Assembly (NCBI GenBank): GCA_024234675.1
Contig: JACKNU010000010.1
Coordinates: 36,388-100,387 of the forward strand
Reading direction: 5' to 3'
DNA length: 64,000 bases
Source: Pseudomonadales bacterium
Lineage (GTDB): Bacteria; Pseudomonadota; Gammaproteobacteria; Pseudomonadales; Halieaceae
The number at the start of each line of letters is the position of its first letter. Within the stretch, counting starts at the first letter, position 1. The notes under the pieces were generated by a model that saw only the letters and a list, made by a program, of their open reading frames with translations, did no database searches and was not told the origin of the DNA. Shown in pieces: positions 29,161 to 38,048 of this stretch. A program made the position numbers and the translations under genes.

Positions 29161-29665
29161 TGGCTGGTACAGCCTGCGCTGGTATGCCCTGGCGGTGCTG
29201 GTAATCGTCCTCGACCAGTACACCAAGCTGCTGGCCGAGAGCGGCCTGGACTATGGTCGGCCGGTAGAGGTTTTTTCCTGGTTCAACCTCACCCTGCAGT
29301 ACAATACTGGCGCGGCTTTCAGTTTCCTCAGCGACGCGGGCGGCTGGCAGCGCTATTTTTTCAGTGCGGTAGCGCTGCTGATTTCCGTCGCCCTGGTGAT
29401 ATGGCTGTATACCATGCCGCGCGCGGATAAACTGCTGGCTGCGGCGCTGGCGCTGATACTGGGCGGAGCCCTGGGCAACCTCTGGGACCGGCTGGTGCTG
29501 GGTCACGTGGTGGATTTCATATCGGTGCATTACGGCGGTTATTACTTTCCCGCCTTCAACCTCGCCGACGCCGCCATCAGCGTGGGCGCTGCATTGATGA
29601 TTTTTGACAGCCTGTTTGGCGGCCAGGGTCGCAAACAGTCCAAAGAGGAGCTGGGTACGGGATGA
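29153..29665 (+). CDS. lspA: Lipoprotein signal peptidase (SPase II)
   Basis: 170 residues from ATG 29153, overlapping ileS by 8 bases. Four transmembrane spans; catalytic aspartates D121 (GHVVDFI) and D139 (FNLADAAI), with conserved [10 protein letters not shown] and [10 protein letters not shown]. It cleaves prolipoprotein signal peptides in the inner membrane. Co-transcribed with ileS and fkpB. Confidence 0.97.
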   Translation: MRNGWYSLRWYALAVLVIVLDQYTKLLAESGLDYGRPVEVFSWFNLTLQYNTGAAFSFLSDAGGWQRYFFSAVALLISVALVIWLYTMPRADKLLAAALALILGGALGNLWDRLVLGHVVDFISVHYGGYYFPAFNLADAAISVGAALMIFDSLFGGQGRKQSKEELGTG

Positions 29666-30117
29666 CAGCTGTGAATATGCCGGTCAGCGAGGGTACCAGG
29701 GTGTACCTGAATTTTTCAGTCAGCCTGGAGGACGGCTCGGAGGTGGATTCCAACTTCGGCGGCGAGCCGGTCGATTTCGAGGTGGGCGATGGCAGCCTGT
29801 TGCCCGGGTTTGAGCGGCGCCTGCTGGGTATGTTGGCCGGCGAGCGGCAGATGTTCACCGTACCGCCCGAGGATGCTTTCGGCCAGCCCAACGAAAACAA
29901 TGTGCAGCGTATTCCCCGTTCGCAGTTTGACGATGACCGCGAGCTGGAAATCGGCCTGGTGTTTTCCTTCGCCGACGCCAGTGGCGGTGAGGTGCCCGGA
30001 ATGGTTGTCGCCCATGACGAGGAGCAGGTGACGGTCGACTTCAACCACCCGCTGGCCGGGCGCAATATCCTGTTCGATGTACTGGTTCACCGGGTTGAGC
30101 CGGTGGAGTTGCATTGA
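29662..30117 (+). CDS. fkpB: FKBP-type peptidyl-prolyl isomerase (SlpA/FkpB)
   Basis: 151 residues, ATG overlapping the lspA stop (ATGA). It contains the SlyD/SlpA-type FKBP elements [35 protein letters not shown] and [16 protein letters not shown], with an inserted-flap region between. It lacks SlyD's histidine-rich tail. Order lspA-fkpB-ispH is conserved in gammaproteobacteria. Confidence 0.94.
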   Translation: MTAVNMPVSEGTRVYLNFSVSLEDGSEVDSNFGGEPVDFEVGDGSLLPGFERRLLGMLAGERQMFTVPPEDAFGQPNENNVQRIPRSQFDDDRELEIGLVFSFADASGGEVPGMVVAHDEEQVTVDFNHPLAGRNILFDVLVHRVEPVELH

Positions 30118-31067
30118 TGGAGGTGTTGCTGGCCAATCCGCGCGGCTTCTGTGCGGGAGTAGATCGCGCCATCGATATCGTCAATCGCGCGCTGGACGTG
30201 TTCGGGGCGCCGATTTACGTGCGCCATGAAGTGGTGCACAACAAATTCGTGGTAGAGGACCTGGGCTCGCGCGGGGCTGTGTTTGTCGATGAACTGGAGG
30301 AAGTGCCGGACGATTGCATCGTCATCTTCAGCGCCCACGGGGTCTCCCAGGCCGTGCGCAGGGATGCCGCCCGGCGTCGTCTCAAGGTATTCGATGCCAC
30401 TTGCCCGCTGGTGACCAAGGTGCATATAGAGGTGGCCCGCTACAGCACCGAGGGGCGTGAATGCATACTGATAGGCCACAGGGGGCACCCCGAGGTCGAG
30501 GGTACCATGGGTCAGTATGATGCCTCTGCGGGTGGGGATATCTACCTGATCGAGGACGAGCAGCAGGTGGATTCACTGGCGGTGCGAGACCCGGACAAGC
30601 TCTCCTACGTCACCCAGACGACACTTTCCATGGACGATACCGCGAGGGTCATCGAGGCCCTGCGTCGGCGCTTCCCGAAAATACAGGGGCCGCGCAAGGA
30701 CGATATCTGTTACGCCACCCAGAATCGCCAGGATGCGGTCAAGCAACTGGCGACGCGCTGCGACCTGGTACTGGTGGTGGGCTCACCCAACAGCTCCAAT
30801 TCCAATCGCCTGCGGGAGCTGGCGGAGCGCATGGGCGCCGCTGCCTACCTGCTGGATGGCGCCGCTGATATCGACCCCGCCTGGCTACGCGGCAAAACCC
30901 GAATCGGCGTGACCGCCGGCGCCTCCGCTCCGGAGGTGCTGGTGCGCGAGGTGCTCGAGGGCCTGCGCGAACTGGGCGCCAGCGTTCCGGTGGAGCTCGA
31001 GGGGCGCCCCGAGAACGTCACGTTTTCCCTGCCGCGCGAGCTGCGCATAGAAGCCAGAAATATCTAG
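30117..31067 (+). CDS. ispH: 4-hydroxy-3-methylbut-2-enyl diphosphate reductase
   Basis: 316 residues from ATG 30117, overlapping the fkpB TGA by one base. The three iron-sulfur cysteines sit in NPRGFCAGV (C12), [11 protein letters not shown] and [19 protein letters not shown] is near the C-terminus. It makes IPP and DMAPP, the last step of the MEP isoprenoid pathway. Confidence 0.97.
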   Translation: MEVLLANPRGFCAGVDRAIDIVNRALDVFGAPIYVRHEVVHNKFVVEDLGSRGAVFVDELEEVPDDCIVIFSAHGVSQAVRRDAARRRLKVFDATCPLVTKVHIEVARYSTEGRECILIGHRGHPEVEGTMGQYDASAGGDIYLIEDEQQVDSLAVRDPDKLSYVTQTTLSMDDTARVIEALRRRFPKIQGPRKDDICYATQNRQDAVKQLATRCDLVLVVGSPNSSNSNRLRELAERMGAAAYLLDGAADIDPAWLRGKTRIGVTAGASAPEVLVREVLEGLRELGASVPVELEGRPENVTFSLPRELRIEARNI

Positions 31068-31074
31068 CCTGTCC

Positions 31075-31090
31075 GCCCGCTGAAGCGGGC
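31075..31090 (+). terminator. Hairpin after ispH (possible terminator)
   Basis: GCCCGC-TGAA-GCGGGC begins 8 bases past the ispH stop. There is no T run after it, so it could equally be an RNA-stabilising or Rho-assisting hairpin. Confidence 0.35.
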
Positions 31091-31179
31091 AATCCCAGCT
31101 GTCCGGTTTCCACCATCTCGAGCCATTCGCTGGCAGCTGCACCGTCGGTCGCCTACCTTGTCACAGCAGGAGGTATGCC

Positions 31180-31743
31180 GTGGACAGGACGTCGCAGGGG
31201 AAAAGGGGTTTCACACTGATCGAGCTGGCGATGACCCTGGCGGTTCTCGCGCTGACGGTGACGCTGGTCACGCCCTCGATGCAACAGCTCCTGCACGGCA
31301 ACCGCCTGCGCACCGAGGCGAGTCGACTGCTCGATGCGCTCAGCCTGGCGCGCAGCGAGGCAGTCATGCGCAGCACCCGGGTCGCCCTGTGCCCCCTGGC
31401 GGCGCGCGGCGCTCAGGCCGGTGACTGCAGCGGCCGCTTTGCGGACGGCTGGATCGTATTCAGTGACGTCGATCGCGATGGCCGGTTTGATTCGCGCAGC
31501 GATGAGCTGATAAGGGCGTTCGACCCCATTCCCAAGGGTTATTCCCTGACCAATTTAGCGGGCAGTGCGGCGGTCGAGGGTTTGATCGCCTATTTGCCGG
31601 ACGGTACCTCCCGACGCAATCTCAGTTTGTTGTTGTGCCCGCCGCCAGGGCAACCGGTGCCGCCCTGGAGTGTAGTGCTGAACAATGCGGGCCGCGCCCG
31701 CATCAGCAGGGGGGAGGGGCAATGCCCGGGCCAACAGGATTGA
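31180..31743 (+). CDS. fimT: Type IV minor pilin, FimT/FimU (GspH-like)
   Basis: 187 residues, GTG start with a strong AGGAGG site (31168-31173). The prepilin leader ends KRG before FTLIELAMTLAVLALTV, with the E5 residue. The body follows the GspH/FimT pattern (RLLDALSLARSEAVMRSTRVALCP). Processed by PilD and inserted in the pilus priming complex. Only one FimT/FimU-type gene is present, where P. aeruginosa has two. It starts the minor pilin operon. Confidence 0.88.
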   Translation: MDRTSQGKRGFTLIELAMTLAVLALTVTLVTPSMQQLLHGNRLRTEASRLLDALSLARSEAVMRSTRVALCPLAARGAQAGDCSGRFADGWIVFSDVDRDGRFDSRSDELIRAFDPIPKGYSLTNLAGSAAVEGLIAYLPDGTSRRNLSLLLCPPPGQPVPPWSVVLNNAGRARISRGEGQCPGQQD

Positions 31744-32282
31744 ATCCAGGGGCCGTCCGCGGCGCCGGCCTGATCGAGGTGGCCATCTCGCTGCTGCTGA
31801 TTTCCGTGGGCAGTCTGGGCCTGGCGGGCCTGCAGTTGAGTGCCAAGCGTATGGGTTACGAAGCCGTGCAGCGCTCTGCGGCGGCGACCATGGCGGTGGA
31901 CTTGCTGGAGCGTATGCGGGCCAACCGTGGCGCCCTGGCAAGCTATCGGATCGTCGGGCTGGGAACGGCTGCGGGCGGGCGCCTGCCCGATCCCCTGAGC
32001 GCCTGCGATCTCAACGCCTGCTCGCCCACCGAGCGTGCCTTTTTTGACCTGTGGGAGTGGGAGCGCGCCCTCAACGGTGAGTTGACCTCCGCTGTGACCG
32101 GCGGCCTGGTAGATCCCCTGGCCTGCGTATTGGTCGAGGGCAGGCAAGTGCTGGTGGAAGTGAGCTGGCGGGGGCCGGCGCATGCCGATGAAACTGCCGA
32201 CGGGCATCGCTGCGGTGAGGAGGCCGGATCTCCGGACGGCCGCCAACGGCTGCGTATGACCACCTGGGTCGCGGAGGGCTAG
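31722..32282 (+). CDS. pilV: Type IV minor pilin PilV
   Basis: 186 residues from ATG 31722 after GGGGAGGGG. The leader cleaves before AGLIEVAISLLLISVGSLGLAGLQ (E5 kept), typical of PilV. It has several cysteines (CDLNACSP, LACVL, HRCGEE). The start lies inside the 3' end of fimT, showing coupling. Confidence 0.88.
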   Translation: MPGPTGLNPGAVRGAGLIEVAISLLLISVGSLGLAGLQLSAKRMGYEAVQRSAAATMAVDLLERMRANRGALASYRIVGLGTAAGGRLPDPLSACDLNACSPTERAFFDLWEWERALNGELTSAVTGGLVDPLACVLVEGRQVLVEVSWRGPAHADETADGHRCGEEAGSPDGRQRLRMTTWVAEG

Positions 32283-32284
32283 CG

Positions 32285-33262
32285 GTGGCTGTTAGTTGTC
32301 GTGGGGGTGGCCGTTCCTGCCCGGGTCTGAGCCTGGTGGAATTGCTGGTCTCCCTTGCTATCGGCGCGGTCCTGTCCTTTGCGGTGACGCATTTCCTGTT
32401 GGGCAGCAAGCTGAGCTTTCTGCAGTCAGATGAACTGGCGCGGCTGCAGGAGAACGGCGCCTACGCACTGCGGCTATTGGCGCATGAACTCGCCATGGCC
32501 GGCCACCTGGGCAGGGAAATACCGGGCTCGGGCATTGCCACAACGGTGGAAGGCAGTGGCTGTTTCGGGTTCCTGCTGGACACCACCGCCCCCCTGTTCC
32601 ATGTGAATGATGTCAGTGCCAACGGCGTCGCTGCCAGCGGAGGGGCCGCGCCCCCCGCAGATTGTTTGCTGCCGCGCCAGCACCAGCCGGGAACGGATAT
32701 TCTGGTGGTGCGTCGTGCCAGCGGTACCACCCTGATAGCCGCCGGTGAGGTCCGTGGAGCCCCGGACGCCGACGCGCTCTACCTGCAGGCTGGCTCGCAG
32801 GGCAGTACCGCGGTGCTGCGCCGGGGAGCGGATGCGCGGGATTCGGGTGATCTGTGGGAGTATATTCCCGCCGTCTTTTTCCTGCGCCAGTACTCGCGGT
32901 CCCCCGGAGACGACATTCCCACACTCTGTCGCAAGCGGCCCGGGCGCACTTCCGGGCGCATGGCGCCAACGGAATGCCTGGTGGAGGGCATAGAAAACCT
33001 GCAACTTGAATTCGGTATCGACGACAACGGCGACCTGCAGGCGGACCGTTTCGAACGGGCGCCCACGACTGCGGAGCTGGCCCGGGCGGTCGCGGCACGG
33101 CTATCGCTGCTGGTTCGCAGTGTGCATCCGGTTCCGGGTCATCGCGATACCAGTTCCTACCTGTTGGCCGGCAGCCGGGTTCCCGCCGCCGGCGATGGCT
33201 ATTATCGGCGCATCCTGCAGGCGACGGTGCTGCTGCGCAATAACCCGGTATTCCGCTGGTGA
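32285..33262 (+). CDS. pilW: Type IV minor pilin PilW
   Basis: 325 residues, GTG start two bases after the pilV stop. Prepilin segment G-LSLVELLVSLAIGAVLSFAV with E5, then LQENGAYALRLLAHELAMAGHLG, the PilW family signature. It has a long beta-rich body with an FGIDDNGDLQADRF acidic loop. Part of the tip/priming complex with PilV, PilX and PilY1. Confidence 0.9.
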   Translation: MAVSCRGGGRSCPGLSLVELLVSLAIGAVLSFAVTHFLLGSKLSFLQSDELARLQENGAYALRLLAHELAMAGHLGREIPGSGIATTVEGSGCFGFLLDTTAPLFHVNDVSANGVAASGGAAPPADCLLPRQHQPGTDILVVRRASGTTLIAAGEVRGAPDADALYLQAGSQGSTAVLRRGADARDSGDLWEYIPAVFFLRQYSRSPGDDIPTLCRKRPGRTSGRMAPTECLVEGIENLQLEFGIDDNGDLQADRFERAPTTAELARAVAARLSLLVRSVHPVPGHRDTSSYLLAGSRVPAAGDGYYRRILQATVLLRNNPVFRW

Positions 33263-33768
33263 ACCCTGCCGGGAACATGATCCGCGGCGCCCGGGGTACG
33301 GTGCTGCTGGTATGCCTGCTGGTGTTGCTGTTACTTGCCCTGCTGGGCACTACCGTGGCCAGGAGCAGCCTGTTGCACTTGCAGATGGCGGGCAACGATG
33401 AGAACCGGCTGAGCGCCCTGCAACAGGCCATGGCAGTGGTGGACGCGGTACTGGAAACGGGCGCGGGCATGGAACTGTCCGCGCAGGTCGGCTACCGGGC
33501 CTGCACGGCGCAGGCGGCGTCACAGCCCTGTGACGCCGGACTGGCGTTGCCCGCGACGCTGCCGCAGCCGGCGGGTCGCCTGGATGCGCTGGTGGAGCGC
33601 CTGGCGCCCCTGGCGATGCGGATGCCGCGCCTGGGCGAGGAAACGGCCAGCAGCACGGTTTTTTACCGGGTGGCCAGCTTTGAGGTGCGCGGGGTCTACG
33701 ATGGTACCGCCGACGATCTGGGCAGGGCGGCGGTCACCCAGGGCGTGCTGGTGAGGATGGAACATTGA
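33259..33768 (+). CDS. pilX: Type IV minor pilin PilX
   Basis: 169 residues from GTG 33259 (overlaps the pilW TGA); ATG 33277 is an alternative and gives a shorter leader. The hydrophobic N-helix after the RG site lacks the E5 glutamate, with V there; I recall this as compatible with PilX-type pilins. LQMAGNDENRLSALQQAM matches the PilX N-terminal family. Confidence 0.85.
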   Translation: MNPAGNMIRGARGTVLLVCLLVLLLLALLGTTVARSSLLHLQMAGNDENRLSALQQAMAVVDAVLETGAGMELSAQVGYRACTAQAASQPCDAGLALPATLPQPAGRLDALVERLAPLAMRMPRLGEETASSTVFYRVASFEVRGVYDGTADDLGRAAVTQGVLVRMEH

Positions 33769-33787
33769 GTACGGGTGGGAGGTTGTG

Positions 33788-36145
33788 ATGAGACGGCTGA
33801 CAGCTGGCTGGAATTGCGCGCTGTGCCTGCTGCTGGCGCCGCCATTGATGGCGGACGATATCGATATCTACAGGCCCGCCGCGCAGGTGTCGTCCAGCAC
33901 CTGCCCCGGTCTGACCGCCTCGCTGGTGGCCGCTTCAATACCCCTGGGGACGGCCGGCCGCAAACGCGCGTTGCAGGATATGTATTTCAACCTGTTCCAG
34001 CCGGGCGCCGGTATTGCCTGGCACGGGAATATCAAGAAACTGCAGTGGCTGGCGCCGGTCGGCGCGGCAGCCGGGGTCGATGGGGTTGCGACAGCGGGCA
34101 CTATCGCCCAGGCGCCGCTGACCGACCCGCCGGTGGCAGCCATCTCGCCGGTGGACGGCCAGATCCTGCCCGATGCCCTCACTTTCTGGACCGACCCGGC
34201 GGGCGCGGACGTGCTCGCGTACAATCCCGCTCTCGGCGAGGTACCCGGCAGGGATGGCCGCTCGGTCACCCGCGGGGGTGCGGGACAACAGGTGCCGGGC
34301 TTCCTGTCCGGGTCGCCGGGCGCGACCAATGATGAACCCGGGGCCAGGCAGTTGTTTACCCTGGCAGGGGAGGGGGGCGCCGGGGTGCAGCCACTGAACG
34401 CCGCGGCGGCGAATCTGGCGCTGTTGGGCCCCGTCCTGGACCCGGCGAACAGTATGTCCGGGGAGCAACAGCTGGCCGTGCTGCGCTGGCTGCGGGGCCT
34501 GGACAGCTTTGATGCCGACAGTGATGGCGACTACCTGGAAGCTCGCCCGTGGTTGCTGGCGGACGCCCCGCACTCCAGGCCGCTGGCAATCAGCTACGGA
34601 GCACGCCCCGGCAGCGGCTACCGCGTGGACAATCCGGATGTTCGCCTGTTCTTCGGCGGTAACGACGGCTTTTTTCACATGCTCCGCAACACCGATGCCG
34701 ATCTCGGTGGCAGCGAGTCGGGGCGCGAGACCTGGGCGTTCATCCCGCCCTCACTGTTGCGGCGGCAGGCTGAACTGGCGATGCAGATGCCTCTCGCGAC
34801 TGGCGACCATCGCTATGGCCTGGACGGCGAACCGGTGGCCCATATCCTCGACCGTGATCACGACGGTGTGATCGATGCGGCCCGGGGGGACAGGGCGTGG
34901 GTTTATATCGGCCAGCGGCGCGGCGGCAGCAGCCTGTTCGCTTTCGATATGAGCGATCCGGATGAGCCGCGCTACAAGTGGCGCATAGGGCAGGACACGC
35001 CCGGTTTCGGGCAACTGGCTCTTACCTTCTCCACACCGCGCATTGCCCATCTGGACCTGGGCGAGGTTGCGCCCACGCCGGTGCTGATCTTTGCCGGTGG
35101 CTACCACGGCGGGTGGAGCGGGGAGGAGCGAGTGGGCAAGGATGGCGGGGACGATGCGGACACTCGCGGCAACGCCATCTACGTGGTCCATGCCGACACC
35201 GGCGCCCTGATCTGGAAGGTGGTGGGACCCGGCGAGGCGCCTCTTTCCCAGGCCGGTGACAACCTGCTGTTCGTGCCGGAATTGACGGATAGCATCCCTT
35301 CGCCACTCACTGTCATCGATGCCGATCGCAACGGGGTGGAAGATCGCGCCTACGTGGGAGACACCGGCGGCAGGGTCTGGCGCCTGGACCTGCACGAGCA
35401 CGGGCAACTGCAGCTGGCGGCCGGCGCCGCGGCCCCGGCAAGGTGGCGCCTGCAACTGCTGGCCATCCTCGGTGGCTCCGGTGCCGCCGACCGCCGGTTT
35501 TTTCACGCCCCCGACGTGGTCCAGAGTCGCGATGCCGCGGGCGATTATGACGGCGTGGTCATCGTTTCCGGCAATCGGGCGGCGCCGACCGAAACCCGGG
35601 TGCGGGATTACGCCTACCTGCTCAAGGATCGCGCCACGGCAGGCGCCGCCGCTCTCGCTGACGGCCCGCCGGTGGCCGCTATCACCCACGCGCAACTGGC
35701 CGATGTCAGCGACAACTGTACTGTCGCGGACCCTGCTGGTTGTGAACTCGGCGAGCTCTCTGTCGGCTGGAAACTGGCTTTGCAGGGAGGCGGTGAAAAG
35801 GGCCTGTCCACCCCGCTGGTCAGCAACGGCAGTATCGTGTTCACCAGCTACGTGCCGGCGGCTACTGCCGCACAGGACTGTCCGCAGGCGGCGGGCCGCT
35901 CGCGAACCTACAAGCTCGCGCTGCGTGACGGCGCGCCCCGTATGCCCCCTGCGGGAAGCTTGCAGCCTCAGCAGGCCCCGGTTCCCTATCGCGAGTTGGG
36001 GCCGGGTCTGGCCGGAGATGTGGTCCCCTTGCAGAACGGACTGCTGCTGCCGGGGAACGGTGCGGCAGGTGCCCAACGGCTGAGCGTGCCGGGCCGCACC
36101 AGGTGGCGCTCCTACTGGCGGCAGGAGGGGGTTGATGAGCCCTAG
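33788..36145 (+). CDS. pilY1: PilY1-type type IV pilus tip protein, short form
   Basis: 785 residues from ATG 33788 with a GGGAGG site. Signal peptide ~20 residues ending LMA-DD. The C-terminal half is the PilY1 beta-propeller: FGGNDGFFHMLRN, WVYIGQRRGGSSLFAFDMS, GYHGGW and YVGDTGGRVWRLDL. Three Asp-rich loops (DADSDGDYLEA, DRDHDGVID, DADRNGVEDR) look like calcium sites. It is shorter than the ~1160-residue P. aeruginosa protein; the N-terminal von Willebrand A-type region is not evident. PilY1 caps the pilus and affects adhesion and extension. Confidence 0.85.
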   Translation: MRRLTAGWNCALCLLLAPPLMADDIDIYRPAAQVSSSTCPGLTASLVAASIPLGTAGRKRALQDMYFNLFQPGAGIAWHGNIKKLQWLAPVGAAAGVDGVATAGTIAQAPLTDPPVAAISPVDGQILPDALTFWTDPAGADVLAYNPALGEVPGRDGRSVTRGGAGQQVPGFLSGSPGATNDEPGARQLFTLAGEGGAGVQPLNAAAANLALLGPVLDPANSMSGEQQLAVLRWLRGLDSFDADSDGDYLEARPWLLADAPHSRPLAISYGARPGSGYRVDNPDVRLFFGGNDGFFHMLRNTDADLGGSESGRETWAFIPPSLLRRQAELAMQMPLATGDHRYGLDGEPVAHILDRDHDGVIDAARGDRAWVYIGQRRGGSSLFAFDMSDPDEPRYKWRIGQDTPGFGQLALTFSTPRIAHLDLGEVAPTPVLIFAGGYHGGWSGEERVGKDGGDDADTRGNAIYVVHADTGALIWKVVGPGEAPLSQAGDNLLFVPELTDSIPSPLTVIDADRNGVEDRAYVGDTGGRVWRLDLHEHGQLQLAAGAAAPARWRLQLLAILGGSGAADRRFFHAPDVVQSRDAAGDYDGVVIVSGNRAAPTETRVRDYAYLLKDRATAGAAALADGPPVAAITHAQLADVSDNCTVADPAGCELGELSVGWKLALQGGGEKGLSTPLVSNGSIVFTSYVPAATAAQDCPQAAGRSRTYKLALRDGAPRMPPAGSLQPQQAPVPYRELGPGLAGDVVPLQNGLLLPGNGAAGAQRLSVPGRTRWRSYWRQEGVDEP

Positions 36146-36151
36146 TTCGGG

Positions 36152-36637
36152 ATGCGCAACATGACCGGTTGCAGTTTGCGCGGCGGCGGGTGCACGCCAG
36201 GCCGTGCCGCCGGCTTCACACTCCTGGAGATGGTGACAGTGCTGGTTATCGCCGCCATCCTGTACTTTGTCGCACTGCCCGGTTACCAGCACGCTGTACT
36301 GAAGAGTGGCCGGGCCGCGGCGCGCGGCATATTGCTGGATGTCATGACAAGGCAGGAAGAGTACTTTATCAATAACAAGCGTTACGCTGTCGCCCTGGCC
36401 GACCTGGGCTTGCCCCAGCCCTTCTACATCAATCGCCAGGCGGAGGCGGTAGAGCCTGCGCGGGCTGCCTATCAGGTAGATCTGGAGATCGTGGATGAAA
36501 TGTTTGTCGGAGCCGCCGCCGCGCCTCGCAACCGACAAGCCGCTGACGAGGAATGCATGACCTTGTCCCTGACTCGCACCGGTATGCGCGCGGTGTCAGG
36601 CAGCTCTGCCGATGCGCCCGGGCACTGCTGGCAGTAA
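36152..36637 (+). CDS. pilE: Type IV pilin PilE (minor pilin)
   Basis: 161 residues from ATG 36152. Leader of ~20 residues before FTLLEMVTVLVIAAILYFVALPGYQ, with E5. The body RGILLDVMTRQEEYFINNKRYA follows the PilE family, and a C-terminal C...C pair (EECMTLSL ... GHCWQ) could form the disulfide loop. Last gene of the operon; it ends 9 nt from the convergent pilR. No PilY2 gene lies between pilY1 and pilE. Confidence 0.9.
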   Translation: MRNMTGCSLRGGGCTPGRAAGFTLLEMVTVLVIAAILYFVALPGYQHAVLKSGRAAARGILLDVMTRQEEYFINNKRYAVALADLGLPQPFYINRQAEAVEPARAAYQVDLEIVDEMFVGAAAAPRNRQAADEECMTLSLTRTGMRAVSGSSADAPGHCWQ

Positions 36638-36646
36638 CCGGAGGGC

Positions 36647-38041
36647 CTAGTCTTCCAGTCCCAGTTTTTTCAGCCGGTACCGCAAACTGCGAAAACTGAT
36701 CCCCAGCAGCTTGGCCGTGGCAGTACGGTTCCAGCGGGTTTCCTCCAGGGCCTGGCTGAGGACTTCACGCTCTATATTGGCGAGAAACCCCTCCAGGTCG
36801 CCATAGGCGGCCTCCATATCCAGGGTCCCGGAAGCCCCCGAGCGGCTCAGCCCGGCAGCCCGTCGGTCGGGTTCCGGTGCGGGCGGGGTCGGTGCCGCTG
36901 CGGAGAACTGCAGGTCGTCCGCGGTAATCCGGTTGCCGTCGGAGAGCGCCAGGGCGCGCTCCAGCATGTTTTCCAGTTCGCGCACGTTGCCGGGGAAGTT
37001 GTACTTGCCCAGAGCCTCCAGGGCTGAGGGGTCCAGTTCCGCGCGCGCGTTGCCCTCGTCGCGGGCGATGCGCCTGAGCAGGGCGGTGGCCAGTTCCGGC
37101 AGGTCTTCCATGCGCTCGCGCAGGCTGGGCACCTGCAGGTCGATGACATTGATGCGGTAGTACAGGTCATTGCGAAACCGACCTGCCTCGACCTCTGCCG
37201 CGAGGTTCTTGTGGGTGGCGCTCAGCAGGCGAATATCGGTCGCCTGCTCGGCGCTGGCGCCGACCGGCCTGATGGCTTTTTCCTGGATGGCACGCAGCAG
37301 TTTGACCTGCATGGCCAGCGGCAGGTCCGCCACTTCGTCCAGGAACAGGGTGCCCCCGGCCGCGGCCTGGAACAGCCCCAGCTTGTCCTGGTTGGCACCG
37401 GTGAAACTGCCCTTGATATGGCCAAACAGTTCACTCTCCATCAGCTCCGGCGGAATGGCGCCACAGTTCACGGCGACGAAGGCGCCCGATGCTCGCGGGC
37501 CGTTGTTGTGGATCAGCCGCGCCACGACTTCCTTGCCGCTGCCCGACTCCCCGTGAATGTGCACCGGCGCCTGGCTGCGGGCCAGCTTGGTGATCTGACG
37601 TCGCAGCTGCGCGATAGCGCTGCCGGAGCCGATCAGGTCCTGGTCCACCGCGCTGGCGGCGCGGCTGGTGTCGCCCTCGAGTTGCAGGGCGGTGGTAACC
37701 AGCCTGCGCAGGGTTTCCAGTTCAATGGGTTTGCTGATGAAATCGAAGGCGCCGGCCTTGAGCGCGGCAATGGCGGCCTCGACGCTGCCGTGGGCGGTAA
37801 TCATGGCCACCGGGATTTGGGGGAAGTCCTGCTGGATATGTTCTACCAGGCTGATGCCATTGCCGTCGGGAAGGCGCATGTCGGTCAGGCATAAATCCGG
37901 TTGCTCCCGGGCCACCAGCTCGCGGGCTTCCGCCAGCGTGGCGGCGGCGTGGGTCAGCAGCCCCATGCGGCTGAGTGTTATATCGAGCAGCTCGCGGATG
38001 TCCGGCTCGTCATCTACTATCAGAACGCTCTGTTTGCTCAT
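36647..38041 (-). CDS. pilR: NtrC-family response regulator PilR
   Basis: 464 residues. Receiver domain with VLIVDDEPD (acidic pocket) and TDMRLPDGNG (phospho-acceptor Asp ~54). The sigma-54 AAA+ domain has the Walker A GESGSGKE and a GSFTGA loop (usual GAFTGA), plus GGTLFLDEVADLP. The C-terminal Fis-type HTH is NRTATAKLLGISFRSLRYRLKKLG. It activates sigma-54 promoters such as that of the major pilin gene. It lies 7 bases downstream of pilS. Confidence 0.93.
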   Translation of the reverse strand: MSKQSVLIVDDEPDIRELLDITLSRMGLLTHAAATLAEARELVAREQPDLCLTDMRLPDGNGISLVEHIQQDFPQIPVAMITAHGSVEAAIAALKAGAFDFISKPIELETLRRLVTTALQLEGDTSRAASAVDQDLIGSGSAIAQLRRQITKLARSQAPVHIHGESGSGKEVVARLIHNNGPRASGAFVAVNCGAIPPELMESELFGHIKGSFTGANQDKLGLFQAAAGGTLFLDEVADLPLAMQVKLLRAIQEKAIRPVGASAEQATDIRLLSATHKNLAAEVEAGRFRNDLYYRINVIDLQVPSLRERMEDLPELATALLRRIARDEGNARAELDPSALEALGKYNFPGNVRELENMLERALALSDGNRITADDLQFSAAAPTPPAPEPDRRAAGLSRSGASGTLDMEAAYGDLEGFLANIEREVLSQALEETRWNRTATAKLLGISFRSLRYRLKKLGLED

Positions 38042-38048
38042 CTATATC

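Noticed and set aside
26350..29226. 958-residue open frame antisense to ileS
   Set aside because: High GC leaves long open antisense frames. The translation is Gly/Gln/His/Arg-rich low-complexity-like with no domain, and ileS is certain.
31131..31150. Possible sigma-54 site (TGGCAGCTGCACC) before fimT
   Set aside because: The -12 GC dinucleotide is GT at the required spacing.
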